Source of the DNA: Pseudomonadota bacterium
Lineage (GTDB): Bacteria > Pseudomonadota > Alphaproteobacteria > Rhizobiales > Devosiaceae
Direction: 5' to 3'
DNA: 40,476 nt
NCBI GenBank assembly: GCA_023393475.1
Contig: JAEWLC010000048.1
Location: 1 to 40,476 of the forward strand
The stretch's first letter is position 1. Each line of letters opens with the position of its first letter. Positions 24,498-31,923 of the stretch are shown here, piece after piece. The position numbers were made by a program, and so were the translations under genes. A model generated the notes under the pieces. That model did no database searches and was not told where the DNA came from. It saw only the letters and a program-made list of their open reading frames with translations.

Positions 24498-25439
24498 ATG
24501 TTCGAGCGCACACGCACGGTTCCCGAGGACTATCGCAGCTTCCAGAGCCTGCCGGTCACCCGCTTCACCGTGGGGCCGGCGGACGAGCAGATCGCCGTCC
24601 ATGTGTCGGGCAACCTGGGCATCGGGCGCATCCCCATCGTCTGCGTGCCGGGCTACCAGCGCAACATGGCGGACTTCGCCGATTTCGCGAACCATTTCCA
24701 CCGCCTCTACAGCGCCGATTGGCCGGTTGTGCTGATCGACCTCAAGGGCCGGGGCCGTTCTTCCGACCGGCGCGACAAGTCGCGATACATCAGCACGATC
24801 GACGCCCTCGACGTCATCCAGGTGCTGGCAGCGCTGGCGGTGGACGGCGGCATCTTCGTCGGTCAGGGCTATGGCGGCCAGGTGGTGATGGCGCTCGCCG
24901 CGGAGCGCCCTACCCTCGTCTCCGGCGCGGTACTGGTCGATGCTGGCCCAGTGTCCGATCCGCGCGGGCTTGTGCGGCTCCGGAACAACCTCAGGGATCT
25001 CGACGGCAGCCGTTCGGAAGCCGGGTTCCGCAACATGTTCCGTCGCATGCTCTCGCCCGACTATCCTGCGGCGACCGAAGGGCTGCTCGACGTGCTCGCG
25101 GCCCGCACCCACTATCTCGACAAGCGCGGCCGCGTGAAGTCGTTGTTCGACCCGCACCTGATCACGATGCTGGACGCCTTCGAACATGACGACATCCTGG
25201 TGCCGCAGTGGCCGCTCTACGACGCGCTCGGCAGCGCGCCCCTGCTGCTCATGCGCACCCAGCTCACCGAGCAGGTTCGGCGTGAAACCTTCGAGGAAAT
25301 GCTGCGCCGCCGCCGCGACAGCGAGGGCTATGTCATCGAAGGCCAGGGCTCACCCGCCCTGCTCGCAACGCCCGAAGACGTCGAGCCGATCGCGGAGTTC
25401 ATCCGCAAGCTGCTGAAGCGCCGCGCCAAGGCCGCCTGA
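24498..25439 (+). CDS. alpha/beta-hydrolase-fold protein lacking the catalytic triad
   Basis: 313-residue cytoplasmic protein with a clear alpha/beta hydrolase fold: PIVCVPGYQRNMADF (strand 3 and oxyanion loop), VVLIDLKGRGRSSD (strand 4), then FVGQGYGGQVVMALAAERP, which is the nucleophile elbow with Gly (G124) where Ser should be. The acid site after LLLMR is TQLTE, with no Asp, and the His loop VIEGQGSPALLATPEDV has Ser (S285) where His is expected. All three catalytic positions therefore appear lost, while the reading frame and fold are intact. It is probably a binding or scaffold protein, or has a changed mechanism. ATG 24498 gives a normal N-terminus. Its stop lies 2 bp from that of the converging gene. 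Confidence 0.85.
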   Translation: MFERTRTVPEDYRSFQSLPVTRFTVGPADEQIAVHVSGNLGIGRIPIVCVPGYQRNMADFADFANHFHRLYSADWPVVLIDLKGRGRSSDRRDKSRYISTIDALDVIQVLAALAVDGGIFVGQGYGGQVVMALAAERPTLVSGAVLVDAGPVSDPRGLVRLRNNLRDLDGSRSEAGFRNMFRRMLSPDYPAATEGLLDVLAARTHYLDKRGRVKSLFDPHLITMLDAFEHDDILVPQWPLYDALGSAPLLLMRTQLTEQVRRETFEEMLRRRRDSEGYVIEGQGSPALLATPEDVEPIAEFIRKLLKRRAKAA

Positions 25440-25441
25440 AG

Positions 25442-26635
25442 CTATTGCTGGCCGGCGACCCTGCCGGCGTTGTCCGACATAGCCGCCAGTTCCCGCGCCT
25501 GCTCACGCCAGTGCTCGCGATCGATGCGGCCACCTATGCCCAGGTGCGCCTCCAGCCAACTGACGTTCTCATCGCTGAACTCGCCGACCTGATCGTAGTG
25601 GAAGATGCCGATCGAATTCAGCGATGTCTCGATCACCGGCAGGATGCCGATCACGTTCGTGAGGCTGTCCTTCAATCCGTCCCGTGGCGCTGCAAGGCCG
25701 GCAGGCCTCCCCGGCGGCTCCACCGAAATCGGGGCGTCGACCGTACCGCTATCGTCCGTTGCGATCCGCTCGGGAGCCGGCACCTTCGCGGCGCTGCGGC
25801 TGGCGCTGCGGCGCGGCGTCCAGGTGCCCTCGATGGCGCGCATCGCCGCCGTCTCGTCCTCGGATAGCGCCGCCGGCTTGTCATGGGCCTTCGGCTCTTC
25901 AGCGACAGGGGGCGCTGCTACCTCGGCTGCCGGTTGGTCGACAGCGACGCCGTCACCGGCAGGTTCGGGGCCTGCAACTGGAGCAGACGTGGCTTCGACC
26001 GTTTCGGCGGTGTCCTGAGCCTCCGGCGTCGATACCTCCTCCACAGCGGCCGCCGGTTCCAATGGCACATCGACGGTCGTCGCCTCGGGCTCCTCCGCAA
26101 CGTCCTTGGCAGGCGAAGCTTCGGCAACCGGCGCAGTCCGCTCCACCGGGAATGGGATTACATCGGCGCCCGGTCCAGTCGCTGCGGCAGGAGCCACAAC
26201 TTCGTCCTTGGCCTGCGGCGACTGCACCTGCTTGCCCGACGTGGTCTTGCCGGCCTCGCGCGCCGGGGCCATCTGCGCCGCACCGTCGCCAACGTCGACC
26301 AGCCTCACTTTCGGCGCCTCGCTTTCAGGCGCAGGCGCGACAGCCTTCTCCGCGGCAATCGCATTGGCCACTTCGCTGAAGTCCGGCGTCGGCACCTCGA
26401 GTGGCGCCGCGGGCTGGGCAGGCTTTGCCGTCGGCTCGATCACCGGCGCAGCGACGAGTGCCGGCTGCTCGGCGACAGTTGCCGCCGCTGCAGGCACAGT
26501 CGCCACCGCTGCGGCTTTACTTGTGGGCCTCATGCGGAGCACCAGCAGCTTCGCCAGCGAACCGACAGTCGCACCGATCAGGAATGCCGCCAGCAGCAGA
26601 AACGCCGTCTCGAGAACGTGGGCAGGATTGAGCAT
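25442..26635 (-). CDS. membrane-anchored protein with Ala/Pro/Glu linker and C-terminal helix-hairpin-helix-like domain
   Basis: 397-residue protein of unknown function. One transmembrane helix (about 8-32, LETAFLLLAAFLIGATVGSLAKLL) is followed by a low-complexity linker of nearly 290 residues rich in Ala, Pro, Glu and Val. The C-terminal 75 residues (323-397, DSLTNVIGILPVIETSLNSIGIFHYDQVGEF and following) match the helix-hairpin-helix-like domain known from proteins whose core reads GIGP..E..LN.LGI.HF.QIA, also found appended to ribosomal or NuoE-like proteins. It is third in order after the OmpA gene and the 36-residue membrane peptide. ATG 26635 was chosen because it puts the helix at the N-terminus. 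Confidence 0.8.
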   Translation of the reverse strand: MLNPAHVLETAFLLLAAFLIGATVGSLAKLLVLRMRPTSKAAAVATVPAAAATVAEQPALVAAPVIEPTAKPAQPAAPLEVPTPDFSEVANAIAAEKAVAPAPESEAPKVRLVDVGDGAAQMAPAREAGKTTSGKQVQSPQAKDEVVAPAAATGPGADVIPFPVERTAPVAEASPAKDVAEEPEATTVDVPLEPAAAVEEVSTPEAQDTAETVEATSAPVAGPEPAGDGVAVDQPAAEVAAPPVAEEPKAHDKPAALSEDETAAMRAIEGTWTPRRSASRSAAKVPAPERIATDDSGTVDAPISVEPPGRPAGLAAPRDGLKDSLTNVIGILPVIETSLNSIGIFHYDQVGEFSDENVSWLEAHLGIGGRIDREHWREQARELAAMSDNAGRVAGQQ

Positions 26636-26642
26636 CGCGATC

Positions 26643-26753
26643 TCAGCCCTTCCGCGCGACGGACAGCCAGCCCGTAACGAGACCAACCAGCAGCGCGCCG
26701 AGCGCAAATGGCCAGTAGAAGCCGAGCAGATAGGTCAGTGTATCCAGCATCAT
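26643..26753 (-). CDS. 36-residue membrane peptide between ompA-like and anchored-linker genes
   Basis: Short open frame that standard length cut-offs miss: it begins MMLDTLTYLLGFYWPF and ends GWLSVARKG. It forms one transmembrane helix with two aromatic-rich turns and a basic C-terminus. It starts 9 bp after the BON/OmpA stop (either ATG 26753 or 26750) and ends 7 bp before the next start, so the three genes fit a tight operon. No strong ribosome-binding site is visible, which suggests translational coupling. Function unknown; position and topology resemble ArfB (Rv0900) of the mycobacterial arfABC operon. Confidence 0.75.
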   Translation of the reverse strand: MMLDTLTYLLGFYWPFALGALLVGLVTGWLSVARKG

Positions 26754-26762
26754 CGGCTACGG

Positions 26763-29700
26763 TCACTCATCCGACAGGTTGAAGGCGATGCGGCGGTTGG
26801 CTGCCTTGCCGGCCCGCGTCTCGTTCGAGTCGATCGGCAGGCTCTCGCCATAGCCGATGGCATAGAGCCGGTCCGCCGAGACGCCCCGCTCGATCAGCGC
26901 GTCCACCACGGCTTCGGCGCGAGACACGGACAGCGCCAGGTTGGCCTGGTCGTCGCCGTCGGAATCGGTGTGCCCTTCCACCTCGACGCTGGCCTCGGGA
27001 CAGATGGCGAGGTCTGCGGCAAGCTCGTCGATCGCCGGCAGGGACTCCGCGGCAATCTTGGCGCTGCCGGACTGGAACAGGATGGCATTCCGTGTCGCGA
27101 ACGCCGCGACCTTGTCCTTGCAGACGAGCAGAGGCGGCAGCAGCGACACATCGGTCTGCCAATTGCCGGCCGCGGGCGCGGTGGCGAGTTCGGCCAGCGC
27201 AGCGGTGCGCTGCGCCTCGGTCTCGGCCCGTCCGGTGAACACCCACTGTTCGCCATCCAGCCCGAACTCGCCATCGGCCAACAGCGCCAACGCCCGGCTA
27301 CCGGCCTCGGCATTCGGAATGAAATCGGCCGGCAGGTTGCTATCGATCCTCAGCGTATCGGAGGGTTCTGCGTCGGTGATGACCGCGAGGAACCGACGCA
27401 TTGCATCGGCCGGCACCGCGCCATCGAACGTCACCGGCCCGCCAAGGACCTTGCTGCCATCGAAGACGAAGTTGCGAACTACGGGCGTTGTCGGCTTCGG
27501 CTCGGCCTGCGGTGTCAGCGCGGCAACTTCCGTGTCGGTTGCTGCCGGCGCAGGCTCCACGGCCAGCGCGGCGGCTGGTTCCGCCGCCGGTTCGGGCTGA
27601 GCGGTTTCAACCTCCGGAGTCTCGGCTACCGCAATCTCGGGGGCAGCGACCAGCGGATCGGCCAGGGCCTGCGTCCAGCCGCGGCCACCGTTCGACATGG
27701 CTGCAATAGCGATGCGAACGGCTTCGGCATCGGCCGCCAGCTCTGGCTGTCCGGAGATCGACCAATGCGTGCCGTCATAGCGGAGTTCACCGCTCTTGAG
27801 CCGCATCAGGGCAGCTAGGCCTGCCTGTGAATCGGCCTCGAACCCGGCAGGCTCGCCCGAGCCGACCAGCGTCTTGTCGGAGACGCCCGCACCAGCCGAC
27901 TGCGCCAACGCGGCGCGCAGCGATTCTGTCGGCACGTAGCCGTTGAGCGCGATCGCTCCACCTTCTGCCTTCGCCGCCGACCATGTGAAAGGCGTCACCA
28001 CCGGCGCCGCATCGGCAGCCTGGATGGCCACATGCCAGCCGGAGACATCGGTTGCCCGCTGCAGAGCGGCCTCGATGGCGTGGCGATCGGCAGTCGAGCC
28101 AACCTTGCCATCCACCAGCCAGTTGCCGGCCGAGAAGCTCACGCTGCCCTCGTCAAAAGCGAGTGCCGCATCGAGCCCCGCCACCGCATCGGTAACAAAG
28201 GTCTCGGGCGCGCCACCACCGAGGGATGTGCCATCCACTACCCCCTGCCCGGCATGCACGGCCAGATAGGCCTTCAGCTGCGCGGTGGGCACGAAGCCCG
28301 AGAATGTCACCGCTCCGCCCGCGGCCTTCTGCACGCGCCAGTTGTACGGATCGACCATGGGCAAGGCCGCGACTTCCGGAGTCGCCGGCAACGCGACGGA
28401 ATAGGACCAACCCGACGACCGAAGCCCGGTCGCTGCGAAGGCGCTCTCGGCCGCAAAAGCCTTGGCCGAGCTGTCCACCGCGCCGCTCAGGCTCCAGCTC
28501 GCGCCGTCATAGCTCACCTTGCCGCTATCCAGCAGGGCGAGGACCGCAATAGCCTCGCTCGCCTGACGGTTGAAATCGACCGGATTGCCGTCGGCGATCA
28601 CGGTGCTGTCGGCCGCCGGCCCCGGGATCGCTGCCAGGATGGACTTGCGGGACTGCGTGCTCGGCACGTGCCCCGAAACGGAGAACGCTCCGTTCCCGGC
28701 CTTCTCGACGGCAAAAGTGAACGGCGTCGCCAGCGGCGGCTTGATCGACGATTGCGCGAGAATGAGCCCCTGCGGCGCACCCAGGGCGAGGCTGGTCTCG
28801 AGCTGGGTGAAGTCGGCGACCGTCGTCGCCCGACCTTCCAGCGAGATCGATGTCCCGTTGATGCTTCCCCTGCCCTCGCTCATGTGGCGGAGGGCCTCGA
28901 TGATGAAATCGACCCCCGAGGCGAAACTGTCAGGCGCGCCACGGCCCAGTTCGAGCCCGTCGACCGTCACGCCGTCGATGGCATCGAGCCGATCGCGCAG
29001 CGCTTCGTCGGGCACAAAGCCGTCGAGCACGATATCGGCGCCCGAGCGTTCGGCACTGAACCAGAACCTCTCCACGACCGGCGGCCCAAGCATCACGGCA
29101 GTGCCGCCCGGCGTCATGGCGATCCGGATCTCTTCTGCGGTCGCGGGATCAGCCGGGGAGCCGGACAGAGTTGACGTGGCATCTGAGATTGCAGCGGTAC
29201 CGCTCTGCAATTTCAGAAGATTCTGAACCAGAGAAACAGTCATCTTCTCGAAGTCGTCAGGGGCACCTGAGGCCAGCACCAGGCTGCTGGATACATCGGT
29301 ATCGGCCGCTGCAAGCCCCTCGAGTTCCGCCACGAGTGCCTCGCCTGGAACGGCGCCAGACAGGATCAGGCGCTGTCCGTCGTACTCGGCCCGCCATTCG
29401 TAAGGCGACTGCAGCGGCGGCGTGAAATCGTGGAACGCCAGGGTGACGCCGTCCCGTGACGGAGCAGCGGCAAGCCGCTCAAGCGTGTCATAGGCCTCTG
29501 CCGACTTTGCCCGGCCGGAAACTGTGAGCGTAAGGTCGGCCAGCGCCACCTCGCCCTCGTCGAGCTCGCTCGCAAAGTCGACGGCCTGCTCGACTGCCGC
29601 GAGCCACAGGTCGCGCGGCGGGCCACCCGACATGGGACGCGTCTCATCGAGAGCGCCCTCGCCCGCGATCGAAACGAGTTCGCCGCGCGCGGCTTCGTCC

Positions 29701-30053
29701 GGAAGAGCGCCGGAAAGGGTGATCTTGCCGGCCTCTACCTTGGCGAGGAACGGAAACGGGCTGGCATACTCGGCAAGAACGACGTTCGAGGTGACCGAAC
29801 GGACGCCGTGGACGGCGGCAACCTTAGCCACCGCGTCATCGATCATGGTCTGTGTGGTTGCCGTTCCGGTGACTACGGCGTCGCGCATGTCGAACTCGAC
29901 CCGCGCCCAGTCACTTCCCGCACTGTCGATCACGGCTCCGGCACGGTTCTCGAGATCCTGCGGTATTGCCGCGCCGGAGGTCGCAATTGCAGCTGCGGTT
30001 CCGCCGATGACCGTTACGAAAGCGGGAATGCCCCACTTGAGAAAGATGCTCAT
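26763..30053 (-). CDS. giant BON-OmpA family protein with seven degenerate repeats
   Basis: 1096-residue envelope protein. An N-terminal membrane segment (about 7-30) is followed by a BON domain (about 33-95, LENRAGAVIDSAGSDWARVEF...VHGVRSVTSNVVL). Seven related segments of roughly 110-125 residues follow, each opening with P[FY].[FW] and G..[VI].[LF].G.VP (starts near 98, 216, 330, 443, 569, 687, 859). A Pro/Ala/Glu linker (about 803-857) precedes the last one. The C-terminal OmpA domain (about 985-1096) has the peptidoglycan-binding D1030 (EGHTDSDG) and R1088 (NRRI), and a probable disulfide C978-C1018. It should sit in the inner membrane and grip the cell wall. N-terminal topology and gene order recall Rv0899/ArfA. 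Confidence 0.9.
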   Translation of the reverse strand: MSIFLKWGIPAFVTVIGGTAAAIATSGAAIPQDLENRAGAVIDSAGSDWARVEFDMRDAVVTGTATTQTMIDDAVAKVAAVHGVRSVTSNVVLAEYASPFPFLAKVEAGKITLSGALPDEAARGELVSIAGEGALDETRPMSGGPPRDLWLAAVEQAVDFASELDEGEVALADLTLTVSGRAKSAEAYDTLERLAAAPSRDGVTLAFHDFTPPLQSPYEWRAEYDGQRLILSGAVPGEALVAELEGLAAADTDVSSSLVLASGAPDDFEKMTVSLVQNLLKLQSGTAAISDATSTLSGSPADPATAEEIRIAMTPGGTAVMLGPPVVERFWFSAERSGADIVLDGFVPDEALRDRLDAIDGVTVDGLELGRGAPDSFASGVDFIIEALRHMSEGRGSINGTSISLEGRATTVADFTQLETSLALGAPQGLILAQSSIKPPLATPFTFAVEKAGNGAFSVSGHVPSTQSRKSILAAIPGPAADSTVIADGNPVDFNRQASEAIAVLALLDSGKVSYDGASWSLSGAVDSSAKAFAAESAFAATGLRSSGWSYSVALPATPEVAALPMVDPYNWRVQKAAGGAVTFSGFVPTAQLKAYLAVHAGQGVVDGTSLGGGAPETFVTDAVAGLDAALAFDEGSVSFSAGNWLVDGKVGSTADRHAIEAALQRATDVSGWHVAIQAADAAPVVTPFTWSAAKAEGGAIALNGYVPTESLRAALAQSAGAGVSDKTLVGSGEPAGFEADSQAGLAALMRLKSGELRYDGTHWSISGQPELAADAEAVRIAIAAMSNGGRGWTQALADPLVAAPEIAVAETPEVETAQPEPAAEPAAALAVEPAPAATDTEVAALTPQAEPKPTTPVVRNFVFDGSKVLGGPVTFDGAVPADAMRRFLAVITDAEPSDTLRIDSNLPADFIPNAEAGSRALALLADGEFGLDGEQWVFTGRAETEAQRTAALAELATAPAAGNWQTDVSLLPPLLVCKDKVAAFATRNAILFQSGSAKIAAESLPAIDELAADLAICPEASVEVEGHTDSDGDDQANLALSVSRAEAVVDALIERGVSADRLYAIGYGESLPIDSNETRAGKAANRRIAFNLSDE

Positions 30054-30264
30054 GCCATTCCCGGATCAGTGAATGCAGACGCGCTAGGCCGCCGATGAGC
30101 CATAGCCTCAATCAATGAATCGGAGAAGTGCGCCAACTCTTTGTCCGACGTGGTTTTTCGGCCGACCCAATCACAGCTACGTGGCCCCGGATGAACGGAG
30201 GCTGAGCGGATGGAATGCAGCCCGGGTTCGTTGCCGATATCCCCCGAACAGGCTCCAAACGAAG

Positions 30265-30290
30265 AAAGGCCCGGCTGACGCCGGGCCTTT
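30265..30290 (-). terminator. terminator after the porin gene
   Basis: Perfect 11-bp stem AAAGGCCCGGC / GCCGGGCCTTT with a 4-nt loop, 24 bp beyond the porin stop on the minus strand, ending in CTTTCTTC. The rest of the 30054-30313 gap shows no gene. Confidence 0.85.
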
Positions 30291-30313
30291 CCATTCCGAT
30301 TGGGCCGTAAGGC

Positions 30314-31666
30314 TTACTCGAAGGTCTTCTTGAACTCGGTCTCGATCTTGTAACCGATATCCGTGTCGTCGGTGCCCGAAGTGACGGTGCCCTTGACCGA
30401 CGAGGTGTAACCGCCGCCCGGAGCCCAGGCCAGCTTGGCCGAGCCGTAGAACAGGCTGTCATCCCAGTAGTCTTCGGCAACGTAGCCAACTTCGCCTGTG
30501 AGGGTGATCGACTCGGTAACCGCGGCCGAAACCGAAGCAGCGACCTGGTAGGCATCGCCTTCGCCAGCGATGTTCTGCTGGTACCAACGGCCACCAACGT
30601 TGAGGGTCACGCCCTCAGCGACAGTCGCGGTGATCGACGCGCCGGCGCCGACATCGGTCTCGTAACCATCGCTGACGGCCTCAACCGAGCCAGCGATCGT
30701 GAACACGTCGAACGTGGCCGAAGCCGACGCGAGGACGTTCCAGTAGTCTTCGTCGAGGTACTCGGACGAACCGTAGGCACCGGCGAGAACGACCTTGAAG
30801 TTGTCGAACGTACCGGCGAAGCCAGCGTGGACGCCCCAGTTCTGGATGCCCTGGCCATCAAGCACGCCGCCAGCGGCAGCAGTGATGTGAGCCGAGATGC
30901 CTTCACCGGCGTAGGCGATCACGCCAACAGCGGTGCCCGGGATGTCGTCGCCCGACTCGTAAACGGTCGAACCATCGAGGTTCTCGAGGCCGGCGCTGAT
31001 CGACAGGCCGTTGCCGAGGTCAGAAGTGACCTGGATGACATGGCCGCCATCGGGAAGCTCGACATACGGACCCCACGACACGCCCTTATCAACGTCTTCC
31101 GAGTTGAAGAGGCCGAGCCAGTTCAGGGGCTCGTCGTCGCCCTTGTTCATGATCGAGCCCTTCTTGCCCGCCATGATGACGGTCGAGTCGCCGATCGAAA
31201 CGTAGGCTTCGTCGAGGTAGAGACCACCGCTATCCGAGCCAACGGAGGTCGAGAACCACACGGTGTCGCTCGACATATAGCCGGTGACGATCTTGTAGTC
31301 CTTCTCGCGGAGCTTCAGGACGGCCTTGGCCGGACCGAAGTCGGAGTCGGCGGTCGCAACGAACTTGATGTAGGCATCGAACTTCGACGACCAGTCGGGG
31401 ACGCCGTCGCCGCCAATCCAGGACAGACCACCGTCAGCCGGGGTCTCGATGTCCATGTCTTCGGCGTTGTAGTCACCCCAGTTGAAGTTGTACTTCACTT
31501 CACCGGTGATCTGCAGGCAGTTCGTGTCCGACGAGATCGTCAGACCCGACAGGCCAAGCGCGTCGCAAACGTCGAGCGAGGTGAGAACGCCGAGATCGGC
31601 CGCGAACGCACCAGTCGAGAGACCGGCTGCCGCCACAGAACCCAGAAGAAGGCTCCTGATTTTCAT
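30314..31666 (-). CDS. Rhizobiales-type outer-membrane porin
   Basis: 450-residue outer-membrane beta-barrel for passive diffusion of small solutes. A cleavable signal peptide (MKIRSLLLGSVAAAGLSTGAFA, cut near residue 22) precedes the region DVCDALGLSGLTISSDTNCLQITGEVKY, whose two cysteines are the conserved N-terminal pair of the Omp2b-like porin family. Alternating amphipathic strands rich in Gly, Tyr, Asp and Val fill the rest, ending in a Phe-containing C-terminus (ETEFKKTFE). GGAGG lies about 9 nt before the ATG, fitting high expression. A large dyad lies in its leader. Confidence 0.9.
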   Translation of the reverse strand: MKIRSLLLGSVAAAGLSTGAFAADLGVLTSLDVCDALGLSGLTISSDTNCLQITGEVKYNFNWGDYNAEDMDIETPADGGLSWIGGDGVPDWSSKFDAYIKFVATADSDFGPAKAVLKLREKDYKIVTGYMSSDTVWFSTSVGSDSGGLYLDEAYVSIGDSTVIMAGKKGSIMNKGDDEPLNWLGLFNSEDVDKGVSWGPYVELPDGGHVIQVTSDLGNGLSISAGLENLDGSTVYESGDDIPGTAVGVIAYAGEGISAHITAAAGGVLDGQGIQNWGVHAGFAGTFDNFKVVLAGAYGSSEYLDEDYWNVLASASATFDVFTIAGSVEAVSDGYETDVGAGASITATVAEGVTLNVGGRWYQQNIAGEGDAYQVAASVSAAVTESITLTGEVGYVAEDYWDDSLFYGSAKLAWAPGGGYTSSVKGTVTSGTDDTDIGYKIETEFKKTFE

Positions 31667-31710
31667 TATTGACCTCCAAAGTCAGTCATTCGTTTTTGCC
31701 AGTTGCCCGG

Positions 31711-31771
31711 CGGTTTGTCGAAACGCGACCACACTCTTGTGTGTGTTGTCGTCGCGTTTGCGACCGACAAA
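31711..31771 (-). promoter_or_regulatory. large imperfect dyad in the porin leader
   Basis: AAACGCGAC (31721-31729) pairs perfectly with GTCGCGTTT (31751-31759). Inside, CACAC pairs with GTGTG, and outside, TTTGTCG (31714-31720) pairs with CGACAAA (31765-31771). It begins 45 bp upstream of the porin ATG and could act as leader RNA structure or as an operator. The surrounding 31667-31923 stretch has no gene. Confidence 0.55.
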
Positions 31772-31923
31772 CGATCCCATGCATGGATTCGCATTAGCCA
31801 CTCTACGCATGAAGTCGGGAGGCGCAATCGCAGAATGGCCGAATTGGGGCGAGGCCAAGGTGGTTGCAAACTTCCTGTTGCAGATTCAGCACAGGTTTGG
31901 AAACGCCCCCTTAACACCTGTGA

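Noticed and set aside
30054..30313. Hidden small gene between the BON/OmpA gene and the porin terminator
   Set aside because: Only short frames without ribosome-binding sites or conserved-looking protein were seen.
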